Origin: Lysobacter gummosus
Lineage (GTDB): Bacteria > Pseudomonadota > Gammaproteobacteria > Xanthomonadales > Xanthomonadaceae
Assembly (NCBI RefSeq): GCF_001442805.1
Contig: NZ_CP011131.1
Coordinates: forward strand, 1,674,001-1,738,000
Length of the DNA stretch: 64,000 nt
Reading direction: 5' to 3'
The notes beneath the pieces are model-generated. The model worked only from the letters and a program-made list of their open reading frames with translations, searched no databases and was not told where the DNA came from. Position 1 is the first letter of the stretch. Each line of letters starts with the position of its first letter. The position numbers and the translations under genes were made by a program. This document shows, piece by piece, positions 31,221-38,788 of the stretch.

Positions 31221-32048
31221 ATGAACTTCGAATCGCCGCAAACCGCCACCGAATCCAAACGCGTGTTGATCGTCTATGCCCATCCGGAACCGGCGTCGTT
31301 GAACGGCGCGCTCAAGGACACGATGCGCGAGCATCTGCTCGCGCGCGGGCACGAGGTCGAGGTCAGCGATCTGTATGCGCAAAACTGGAAGGCCAGCGTT
31401 GACGGCGACGATTTTCCGTTGCGCGATGCCGCCGCGAAGCTGGTCGTTCCCGCCGATTCGCGCCGCGCCTTCTCCAGCGACTCGCTGACCGACGACGTGC
31501 GCCGCGAGCAGGACAAACTGCGCTGGGCCGATGCGGTGATCCTGCAGTTTCCGCTGTGGTGGTTCTCGATGCCGGCGATCCTCAAGGGCTGGGTCGATCG
31601 CGTCTACGCCTACGGTTTCGCTTACGGCGTGGGCGAACATTCCGACCGGCGTTGGGGTGATCGCTACGGCGAGGGCCGGATGGCCGGCAAGCGCGCGATG
31701 CTGTCGGTCACCGCCGGCGGTTGGGAAGAGCACTACGGCCCGCGCGGAATCAACGGCCCGATCGACGACATGCTGTTTCCGATCAATCACGGCGTGCTGC
31801 ATTACCCGGGCTTCGAGGTGATGCCCTCGTTCGTGGTCTACCGCACCGATCGCATGGGCGAGGACCAGTTCGCGGGCGTTCGCGAACGGCTGATCCAGCG
31901 CCTGGATGGGTTGTGGACCGATGCGCCGATCGCGTTCCGCCAGCAGAACGCGGGCGATTACGAGGTGCCGTCGATGACGCTCAGGCCCGGGCTGGAGCCC
32001 GCGGGAACGCAAGGTTTCGCCCTGCACGTGGCGGCCGGGCGGGACTGA
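31221..32048 (+). CDS. Flavodoxin-like NAD(P)H:quinone oxidoreductase (KefF/NQO1/MdaB family)
   Basis: The 275-residue protein has the flavodoxin-2 fold of two-electron quinone reductases. RVLIVYAHPEPASLNGALKD is the N-terminal FMN/FAD loop, LRWADAVILQFPLWWFSMPAILKGWVDR is the hallmark second motif, and AYGVGEH-type and SVTAGGWEEHYG loops follow. I chose the ATG at 31221 (MNFESPQTATESKRVLIV); the frame is open 26 codons further but without homology. It probably protects against quinone or electrophile stress. The C-terminus (about 230-275) extends beyond shorter family members. It is preceded by the purA terminator, so it has its own promoter. Confidence 0.9.
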   Translation: MNFESPQTATESKRVLIVYAHPEPASLNGALKDTMREHLLARGHEVEVSDLYAQNWKASVDGDDFPLRDAAAKLVVPADSRRAFSSDSLTDDVRREQDKLRWADAVILQFPLWWFSMPAILKGWVDRVYAYGFAYGVGEHSDRRWGDRYGEGRMAGKRAMLSVTAGGWEEHYGPRGINGPIDDMLFPINHGVLHYPGFEVMPSFVVYRTDRMGEDQFAGVRERLIQRLDGLWTDAPIAFRQQNAGDYEVPSMTLRPGLEPAGTQGFALHVAAGRD

Positions 32049-32133
32049 TTCGGTCGCGGTTGATACACACCGCGATGGCCGCCCGCGCCGGCGCCGGGCG
32101 TTGTCCTGAGCGGGAAGGCACAAGGAGCGGGCC

Positions 32134-33081
32134 GTGGTCGGGTATTCATCGTGGTGGGGCAAGCGCGGCTTGCCGCTGGCGTTGTCGCTGATCGTGGGCG
32201 CGCTGGCCGCCGCTCCGGCGCGCGGCGCGCAGTGCGGGATGAGCCTGTCGTTCCAGCAAACCGACGGCAACGCGCACGGCGGCCGCACCGCGGTGTGGGC
32301 CGATCCGCAGTCGGCGTCGCTGTTGTTCGTGGAAGCGCTCAACGTCAACACCGACGGTACCCGCCGTTCGTATCGCGTGGACGATTTCTGGGGCGAACGG
32401 GTCGCGCTCAACAATCTGTGCAACGCGATGAGCGATGCTTGCGCGAATTTGTCGAACGCGCAGTTGCGCGCGCGCCGCATCGCGACCGAGCAGGCCAGCG
32501 CCGCCGGCTGGCCCGCGGCGCAATTGCAGGCCACGCGGATTTCCTCTTCGATCATTCCCTTCCGCAACGGCAAGCCGTGTCCGGCGGTCGATGGCTTCCT
32601 GGTCTCGGCCACCGCGCTGCACGCGCCGGGCATGAGCGATGCCTGCGACATCGGCAACTACGTCGATGCCTTGCTGACGCCGGCGCTGGTGATTCCCAAG
32701 GCGCCGTCGCCGTTCGCCGCGCGCGCCAAGGTCGGCGATCTGGCGGTGACGATGGTGCCGGGCACGAACCGCGTGGTGTTCGCGGTGGTCGGCGATTCCG
32801 GGCCGTCGCGGCAACTCGGCGAGGCGTCGATCGCGTTGAACGGCAAGCTGCTGGGCCGCGAAGGCTTGCCGCAGAACTATCTGGAAGTGCGCGGCAAGCC
32901 GCCGTTCCTCGGCCGCGGCTGGACCGTGCCGCGCGCGGCGGTGTTGATCTTCCCCGGCACCCGCGACACGCAACAGCCGTTCATGACGCCCGAGCGCATC
33001 GATGCGGCGGCGCGTGCCCGCTTCGAGCAGTGGGGCGGGGTGGAGCGGTTGTCGAAATGCGTGGGCGATTATTCGTCCTGA
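32134..33081 (+). CDS. Secreted protein resembling GH75 chitosanase
   Basis: The 315-residue product starts at a GTG (32134) preceded by AAGGAG and carries a signal peptide (LPLALSLIVGALAAAPARGA, cleavage about residue 32). Mature-region landmarks are IPFRNGKPCPAVDGFLVS, DIGNYVDALLTPALVIP, VGDLAVTM and FAVVGDSGPSRQLGEASIALN. In fungal GH75 chitosanases the catalytic Asp and Glu lie in a VVGDxGP...GEAS context nine residues apart; here Asp221 and Glu230 keep that spacing. I therefore infer a GH75-like glycoside hydrolase, possibly a chitosanase acting on fungal walls. Conserved Cys residues suggest disulfides. The family match is by eye. Confidence 0.68.
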   Translation: MVGYSSWWGKRGLPLALSLIVGALAAAPARGAQCGMSLSFQQTDGNAHGGRTAVWADPQSASLLFVEALNVNTDGTRRSYRVDDFWGERVALNNLCNAMSDACANLSNAQLRARRIATEQASAAGWPAAQLQATRISSSIIPFRNGKPCPAVDGFLVSATALHAPGMSDACDIGNYVDALLTPALVIPKAPSPFAARAKVGDLAVTMVPGTNRVVFAVVGDSGPSRQLGEASIALNGKLLGREGLPQNYLEVRGKPPFLGRGWTVPRAAVLIFPGTRDTQQPFMTPERIDAAARARFEQWGGVERLSKCVGDYSS

Positions 33082-33626
33082 GCTTGGGGCTAACAAAGCT
33101 GTCTTCTGATGACGGGAGCCCGTTTGAGCCCCTCTCCCGCGCGCGGGAGAGGGGTTGGGATGAGGGCGCGGGTAGTCGCAGAAATCCAAGCAAGAGCATT
33201 CGCGCCTGCGGCGCTCCCCCCTCACCCCAGCCCATCCCGGCCCGAACGCATAGCGTTCGGGCGTTCGGCGCCGCGCGAGCCAGTGGCTCGCAAGCGCGGC
33301 CCCTCACCCCGCGCCCCGAAGGAAGTCACCTTGGGTAGCAAGCGGGAGAGGGAGCGGGAGAGGAAGCGGTCTCCGACTGCTGCGGTCCTCGCCTCCAGCC
33401 GGGACGGGCCCCCTGTCCCCGGACTCCTACACAATCCTCACGCTTCCTCATCTACAAAGCGTGCTAATCGGCACATTTTTAGCCGAGTTCAAGTTGATTC
33501 CGGCGGCGTCTGGTCGCCTGCAGGTCGAGGGGCGACCGCCGCGAGCGGCGCCGCCCGGGTCCGCCGACGGCGGCGGACGGTCCTGCGGTGGCTGCGCGCC
33601 TGCCTCACAGGGGGAGTAGGCGGCTC
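33082..33626. other. Intergenic stretch rich in CTCTCCCGC repeats
   Basis: No gene is visible in these 545 bases. It contains the CCCTCTCCCGC-type palindrome at 33129-33155, more copies of CGGGAGAGG near 33341-33364, an inverted CGAACGCATAGCGTTCG at 33242-33258, and a lower-GC segment around 33430-33500 that may hold the promoter of the next gene. Confidence 0.6.
33129..33155. repeat. CCCCTCTCCCGC palindromic repeat
   Basis: CCCCTCTCCCGC and GCGGGAGAGGGG form an almost perfect palindrome. A second copy lies at 51336-51360, and partial copies near 33341-33364. This is another dispersed intergenic repeat family. Confidence 0.8.
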
Positions 33627-35534
33627 ATGGTTACAGGCAACGTGTGGCGCCCTGCGCGCCGAGGGTGCGGGGCCGCGCTGGCGGCATTGATCGTGGCGGC
33701 GGCGTTGCCGGCGCAGGCGCAGGTCCAGCGCACCTTCGTCAATCTCGGTTTCGAACAGCCCGACCTGGGCACCGGCGCCTGCGTCGCGTTCCTGGTCGGG
33801 CCGCAACAGGTCACCGGCTGGAACACTACGCATCCTTCCGGCATCGCCAGCGGTTGCGGCGTGACGCCCAACCCGGCCAGCGGGCCGATCGTGGAACTGT
33901 GGGGCAACAGCTTCAACGCCACGCCCGCGCGCGCCGGCAAGCAGCATGCCGAACTCAACGCCAACCAGGCCTCGCGCATCTTCCAGAACATCTGCCTGAC
34001 CAACAGCGAAGTGATCAGCTGGCGGCTGAGCCATCGCGGCCGCAATTCGGCGACGACGCCGGACGTGATGAGCTTCGGCCTCAACGCATCGGGCAGCACC
34101 GCCACCGCGGTGACCAGCCCGATCGCCCAGATCGGCACCACCAACAACGGCACCGACCGCGTCGATACCGCCGGCACGCCGTCCTCGGCCAGTCAGGGCA
34201 CGCTGAGCATCGGCGCCAGCAGCAACGGCTGGCGCGATTACAGCGGCAGCTTCACCTACACTGGAACGTCCGGCGTGCAGCAGGTCGGATTCGCCGCGGT
34301 CAGCAGCAGCGGCGGCATTTCGCTGGGTAATTTTCTCGACGAAATCCAGATCACCCTGCGCCCTTACATCGAATTCGACGCAGCCAACTACAGCACCCGC
34401 GAAGGCCAGGCGGCGACATTGCCGCGGTTGCGCGTCATCGGCACCGTGCCGGCCGGTGGCATCGTGGTTCCCGTTCGCATCACCGGCGGCACCGCTGCCC
34501 TGGGCAGCGATTTCAGCGTGACCAGCGGCAACGGCAACATCGTCAACGTCAGCATTCCGGCCGGCAGCTACGACAACACCAGCTTCGACTTGCCGATCAG
34601 CATCATCGACGACGCGGTGATCGAGGACAACGAAACCGTGCAGTTCACCGCGCAGCCCAGCGCCAACGACTACACCCTGACCTCCACCACCAGTTGCGCG
34701 AGCGGCAGCGCCGGCCAGACGACGGCGACGCTCACCATCGTGGACAACGACGTGGATCTGCAGGTCGCCAAGCAGGTCGATAACGCCGCGCCCACGCCGG
34801 GCGGCAACGTGCAATTCACCGTCACCTATCGCAACAACACCGCGCGGCCGACGCTGGGCGACACCAGCGCTCACGATGCGGTGGTGAACCTGTCCGACGC
34901 GGTGCCGGCCGGACTCACCTTCGCCTCCTGGACCTGCACGCCGATCGGCGCGGCGACCTGTCCGGCCGCCAGCGGCAGCGGCGCGATCAACGCCAGCGCC
35001 ACTTTGCCGGCCGGAAACGCCGCGGCCGGCGTGGGGCTGAGGTACACGATCAACGCGACCCTGGGCGCCGGCCAATGCGCGGCCATCGTCAACACCGCCA
35101 CCATCGCCGCCCGCGCGCCGTTCGCCGAAGGCAGTTCGGCGCAAGCCGGCTTCCTCACCCCGGCGCCCGGCGGCAGCGCCGACAACAGCGCCGCGGTCAC
35201 GGTCGATGCGGTATGCGTGTCGTTGTCGCTGAGCAAGACCGACAGCAATGCGAGCTACACCCCGGGCGGGCAGGCCGACTACATCGTGCGCGCCTGCAAT
35301 ACCAACGGCCCGGATACGGCGACCGGCGCGACCATCCGCGACAACCTGCCTAACGGCGCGCGTTTGCGCGCGCCGTGGTCGTGCGCGCCCGGCGGCGGAG
35401 GCGGCACGTGTCCGGCCGGCGGCGGCGCGATCAACGACAACGCAATCGCGGTAAGCGGCGTGGTGTTGCCGGTAGGCGCCTGCGTGGACATCACCGTGCC
35501 GGTACGTTTCAGCGCGAATCCCGCCGACTACTGA
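33627..35534 (+). CDS. Secreted Calx-beta and DUF11-repeat protein
   Basis: The 635-residue protein starts at the ATG at 33627 after GGGGGAG, with a signal peptide (GAALAALIVAAALPAQAQ, cleavage about residue 31). A first domain (about 32-240) contains FVNLGFEQPDLGTGACVAF and ELNANQASRIFQNIC. A Calx-beta-like domain (about 248-375) reads IEFDAANYSTREGQAATLP ... DDAVIEDNETVQFTAQP ... LTIVDND. Two DUF11 (CNA-B/conserved-repeat) modules follow (about 376-530 and 530-635), with NAAPTPGGNVQFTVTYRNN and NASYTPGGQADYIVRACNTN. There is no membrane or sorting anchor; it ends at the last DUF11 strand. Probably a surface or extracellular adhesive protein. Confidence 0.85.
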   Translation: MVTGNVWRPARRGCGAALAALIVAAALPAQAQVQRTFVNLGFEQPDLGTGACVAFLVGPQQVTGWNTTHPSGIASGCGVTPNPASGPIVELWGNSFNATPARAGKQHAELNANQASRIFQNICLTNSEVISWRLSHRGRNSATTPDVMSFGLNASGSTATAVTSPIAQIGTTNNGTDRVDTAGTPSSASQGTLSIGASSNGWRDYSGSFTYTGTSGVQQVGFAAVSSSGGISLGNFLDEIQITLRPYIEFDAANYSTREGQAATLPRLRVIGTVPAGGIVVPVRITGGTAALGSDFSVTSGNGNIVNVSIPAGSYDNTSFDLPISIIDDAVIEDNETVQFTAQPSANDYTLTSTTSCASGSAGQTTATLTIVDNDVDLQVAKQVDNAAPTPGGNVQFTVTYRNNTARPTLGDTSAHDAVVNLSDAVPAGLTFASWTCTPIGAATCPAASGSGAINASATLPAGNAAAGVGLRYTINATLGAGQCAAIVNTATIAARAPFAEGSSAQAGFLTPAPGGSADNSAAVTVDAVCVSLSLSKTDSNASYTPGGQADYIVRACNTNGPDTATGATIRDNLPNGARLRAPWSCAPGGGGGTCPAGGGAINDNAIAVSGVVLPVGACVDITVPVRFSANPADY

Positions 35535-35655
35535 TCGACGTGTCGACGCGCGCCGCGGCTTTCGCGATGCGGCGGCGGGGCTTAAGCTCGACGCCGGTCG
35601 CGCAGCCGCGCGACCGGCCGCCGATCACACGTCCGCAACTGCCAGGGAACCCAAC

Positions 35656-36372
35656 ATGAAAGCCGGCGATTTCATCACTGTCCAGGAAGACAACGGCGAC
35701 TGGCATACGGTGCGCATTCTCGAAGCCGACACCTGGCCCGATGGCAGCGAAGTCTTCCATTGCACTAGTTACCGGCCGACCCGCGAGCGTCCCCATGCCG
35801 ATGCGCTGCGGATGCTGGAAGTCGCGGTGCATCACGCGCCGATCGATGCGGCCGATTTCAAGGCGCGATGGAGCGTGCTGCACTCGCAGCCGCTCACCGA
35901 CGCGGACAAGGCCGGCTTCTTCGAATACCTCAAGCACACCGATTTCCCGCGCTATGTCGAAGCCACCGGCCAGGACCTGAGCGCGCTCATCGCCAGCGCC
36001 AACGCCGAATACCGCCAGGGCTGCGCGTTGAGCGAACAGGCCCAGCCGCAACGCGCGATCGAACATTACGAGCGCGCCTTCGATCTGTTTCCGCTGTTCT
36101 TCGAGGCGATCGACAACCGCGCTTTCAGCTTGATGGAACTGGGCGATTACGCCGCGGCGTTGATCGGTTTCGAGCATTCCCTGCGGGTGAATCCGCAAGG
36201 CGATGCGGCGAGCTTCTCGCGCGGCGAATGCCTGCTCAAGCTCGGCCGCTACGCTGAAGCCGAAGCGGTGTTCCGCGACGGCGCGCAGCGCCCCGGCGAG
36301 CATCAGGCGCTGTACCGCCAATTCGAAGAAACCGCGCGCAATCAGCGTTGGTTGGCGGCGCGCGGCAAGTAG
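35656..36372 (+). CDS. TPR-like repeat protein, unknown function
   Basis: The 238-residue cytoplasmic-type protein begins with a small beta-rich segment (MKAGDFITVQEDNGDWHTVRILEADTW) and continues into helical repeats; from about residue 115 these read as tetratricopeptide repeats: EYRQGCALSEQAQPQRAIEHYERAFDLFP, NRAFSLMELGDYAAALIGFEHSLRVNP and RGECLLKLGRYAEAEAVFRDG. TPR units are protein-interaction scaffolds. It stands between the secreted DUF11 protein and the ankyrin gene, same strand; gaps of 121 and 323 bases suggest separate transcription. Function unknown. Confidence 0.82.
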   Translation: MKAGDFITVQEDNGDWHTVRILEADTWPDGSEVFHCTSYRPTRERPHADALRMLEVAVHHAPIDAADFKARWSVLHSQPLTDADKAGFFEYLKHTDFPRYVEATGQDLSALIASANAEYRQGCALSEQAQPQRAIEHYERAFDLFPLFFEAIDNRAFSLMELGDYAAALIGFEHSLRVNPQGDAASFSRGECLLKLGRYAEAEAVFRDGAQRPGEHQALYRQFEETARNQRWLAARGK

Positions 36373-36695
36373 GCCGGCACGGATCGGCCGACCGGATCGA
36401 GCGCCTGGCGACGGTTCACCGCCACCGGGTTCCGCACTTCATTCCCTATCCGCGCCGAGGCCGATATTCGTGCCGTCACGCGCAGTGAATCCGCCCTCCA
36501 GCGTGCCGTGCGGCACAAAATTGTGACGCAGTTCCGGCTGCAACGTCACTCAGTTCTTGCTAGGCTCCCCGAGCCACGGTACGTGGCCGTATGTCGCAAG
36601 GCACTACGGCAGGGGTGTACGTGCGCTTCGCAAGACCTCCCGCCTTCAGGCGGGCCTCGGGGAAAGTCCGCAAGGTGCTCAGGAGGAGTCCAAAG
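36373..36695. other. Intergenic stretch without visible gene (323 bases)
   Basis: No open frame looks coding. It ends in CAGGAGGAGTCCAAAG, a strong ribosome binding site for the ankyrin gene, and has lower-GC segments (36515-36560) that may hold its promoter. Confidence 0.5.
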
Positions 36696-37355
36696 ATGTC
36701 CGAAGCAGTGACGCATCAAGTATTCGCAGATCCGCGCGTGGCCGAGCTGGCCGACGCGGTCGCCGCGGGCGATCGCGCCGATATCCGCCGCCTGGCCGCC
36801 GGCGTGGATCTGTCCGCGCGCGGCGACAAGCAGGTGACCCTGCTCGAGTGGGCGGTGTTCAATCAAAGCCTGGACGGGTTGAGCGCGTTGCTCGAACTCG
36901 GCGCCGATCCGGCCTGGCCCGGCGTGGACGGCGGCACCGTCGTGCATCTGGCGGCGATGGCGAAAGATCCCGCGTTCCTGGAAGCCCTGCTCGCGCACGG
37001 CGCCGATCCGGACACGCGACATTCGGTGACCGGCGCGACACCGCTCAGCGCCGCGTTGATGGGTGAAAGGCCGGTGCAGTTCAAGCGCTTGTTGAGCGCG
37101 GGCGCCGATCCCAATCACGCCGATCGCATGGGCAATACCGCGCTGCACGTGGCCGGCAAGATCAACCAGCCCGATCACGCGCTGGAACTGCTCAAGGCCG
37201 GTGCCGACGCCAACGCGCGCAACGCTCAGGGCGTGAGCTTCCAACGCTATGCCTTCATGACGCCGCCGAGCCTGCTCAACGCGCGCACCCGCGCCGATCG
37301 CGATGCGCTGCATGCGTGGTTGCGCGAGCACGGCATCGCGCTGGAACGCGGCTGA
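36696..37355 (+). CDS. Ankyrin-repeat protein
   Basis: The 219-residue product starts at the ATG at 36696 behind AGGAGGAG. It has four to five ankyrin-type repeats, for example DGGTVVHLAAMAKDPAFLEALLAHGADPD, TPLSAALMGERPVQFKRLLSAGADPN and GNTALHVAGKINQPDHALELLKAGADANARN. No signal peptide or membrane segment is visible, so it appears cytoplasmic. It sits 67 bases upstream of the putative XVIPCD lipase effector. Ankyrin proteins next to secreted lipases often act as immunity proteins or adaptors, so it is a candidate immunity or chaperone factor; the missing signal peptide argues for caution. Confidence 0.88.
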   Translation: MSEAVTHQVFADPRVAELADAVAAGDRADIRRLAAGVDLSARGDKQVTLLEWAVFNQSLDGLSALLELGADPAWPGVDGGTVVHLAAMAKDPAFLEALLAHGADPDTRHSVTGATPLSAALMGERPVQFKRLLSAGADPNHADRMGNTALHVAGKINQPDHALELLKAGADANARNAQGVSFQRYAFMTPPSLLNARTRADRDALHAWLREHGIALERG

Positions 37356-37422
37356 GGCCTCGGCGACATCGCGCAAGACATCAGGAACTACGGCACACCA
37401 AGGAATTCAGGGAGACCGCAGC

Positions 37423-38643
37423 ATGAGCCAGTCAAGCCAACCGCCCGCGGGCGAGCAACCGCAATCCTTCGCCGATCAAGTGCGCGGCCAGCAGGCCAAG
37501 CCGATCGACAAGACCCTCGCCCGGCTGATGGACGACCTCTACGATCTGGGCCCCGGCACCGACGGCTTCAAACCGTTGAACGCCGAGCAGCTGACGGCGG
37601 CCGGCATCGATCCGTCCAGTCTGGAAAACAAGGATTCGGGTTTTCTCGCGCGCATCTACGGCGATGAACACGGCCATTACGTGCTGGCCTATTCGGGCAC
37701 CGACGAAGGCAAGGACTGGGTGACCAATTTCCGCCAGGGCCTGGGCTTCAAGGATGCGCAGTACAACCAGGCCATCGCGCTCGCAAGCGAAGCCAGCGTG
37801 GCTTTCGGCGATGAGGTGGTGATCACCGGCCATTCGCTCGGCGGCGGCCTGGCCGGCGCGGCGTCGATCAGCAGCGGCATTCCGGCGGTGACCTTCAACG
37901 CCTCCGGCGTGCACGACAAGACGCTCGAACGCATCGGCATCGACGCCGACGCGGCCAAGCGCGAGGTCGCCGAGAACGGCCAGATCCGCCGTTACGCGGT
38001 GAAGAACGAAATCCTCACCGATCTGCAGGAGCACAGCATCCCGCTGAAATGGGCGATGCCCGACGCGGTCGGACACAAGATCGAACTGCCCGATCCGGAC
38101 CCGCAGTCGTTCTGGGAGCGCATGGTGCCCGGCAACGGCATCAAGCATGGCGTGCAGATCCACTACATCGACGCGGTGATCAAGGCGCAGGAAATGGCCA
38201 TGCCCGGCCCGGGGCAGCACGAAGCCGGCCGCGGCCGCGTCGCCGGCGAGCCCGGCGCGGCGCTGGCGCCGCAGGCCCAGCCCGGGCCCGCGGACCCGGC
38301 CCATCCCGGCCACGCGCTCTACGATCAGGCGCTGCGCGGTCTGCGCGGCCTGGAACCGGGGGCGCTGGATTTCCGCGGCGAGCAGGGCTATCGCAACGCC
38401 GCCAGCCATTGCGCGGTGGACGCGCGCGCGCAGGGCATGGAGCGCATCGATCACATCGTCCCGGGCCGCGACGGCGGCGGTTTCTTTCTGGTCCAGGGCG
38501 GGCTGGACGATCCAGGCCATCGCCGCGTGTTCCTCGACCAGCAGCGCGCGGTGTCGCAACCGCCGGACAACGCCGCGCTGGCCCAGGCCGCGCCGGCCGA
38601 AGCGCCCGCGCACAGCGAACAACGCCGCGCGATGAGCAACTGA
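37423..38643 (+). CDS. Putative type IV secretion effector: lipase-like domain plus XVIPCD
   Basis: The 406-residue protein starts at the ATG at 37423 after GGGAGACC. Residues about 35-255 form an alpha/beta-hydrolase resembling class 3 lipases: YVLAYSGTDEGKDWVTNF (oxyanion region) and VVITGHSLGGGLAGAA with nucleophile Ser138; His248 or His242 may complete the triad. A Gly/Pro/Gln-rich linker (about 260-288) leads to a C-terminal segment matching the XVIPCD consensus: DPAHPGHALYDQALRGLRGL ... HCAVDARAQGMERIDHIVPG ... GGFFLVQGGLDDPGHRR. XVIPCDs recruit antibacterial effectors to VirD4 in Xanthomonadales. I infer a secreted phospholipase toxin. No T4SS genes are in the window. Confidence 0.85.
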   Translation: MSQSSQPPAGEQPQSFADQVRGQQAKPIDKTLARLMDDLYDLGPGTDGFKPLNAEQLTAAGIDPSSLENKDSGFLARIYGDEHGHYVLAYSGTDEGKDWVTNFRQGLGFKDAQYNQAIALASEASVAFGDEVVITGHSLGGGLAGAASISSGIPAVTFNASGVHDKTLERIGIDADAAKREVAENGQIRRYAVKNEILTDLQEHSIPLKWAMPDAVGHKIELPDPDPQSFWERMVPGNGIKHGVQIHYIDAVIKAQEMAMPGPGQHEAGRGRVAGEPGAALAPQAQPGPADPAHPGHALYDQALRGLRGLEPGALDFRGEQGYRNAASHCAVDARAQGMERIDHIVPGRDGGGFFLVQGGLDDPGHRRVFLDQQRAVSQPPDNAALAQAAPAEAPAHSEQRRAMSN

Positions 38644-38788
38644 GCCGCCTCGCCGGCGGCGGCCCGCAGCCCCGCCGGCTGGTTCGAGTTCACGCTTTGC
38701 CGGTTCCGATCCGCGCGCGATACGGGATGCGGGGCCGTTGCTTCGTCTGCATAAGGAAGTCCATCTTCCGACAGGACGTTCCCGCGTC

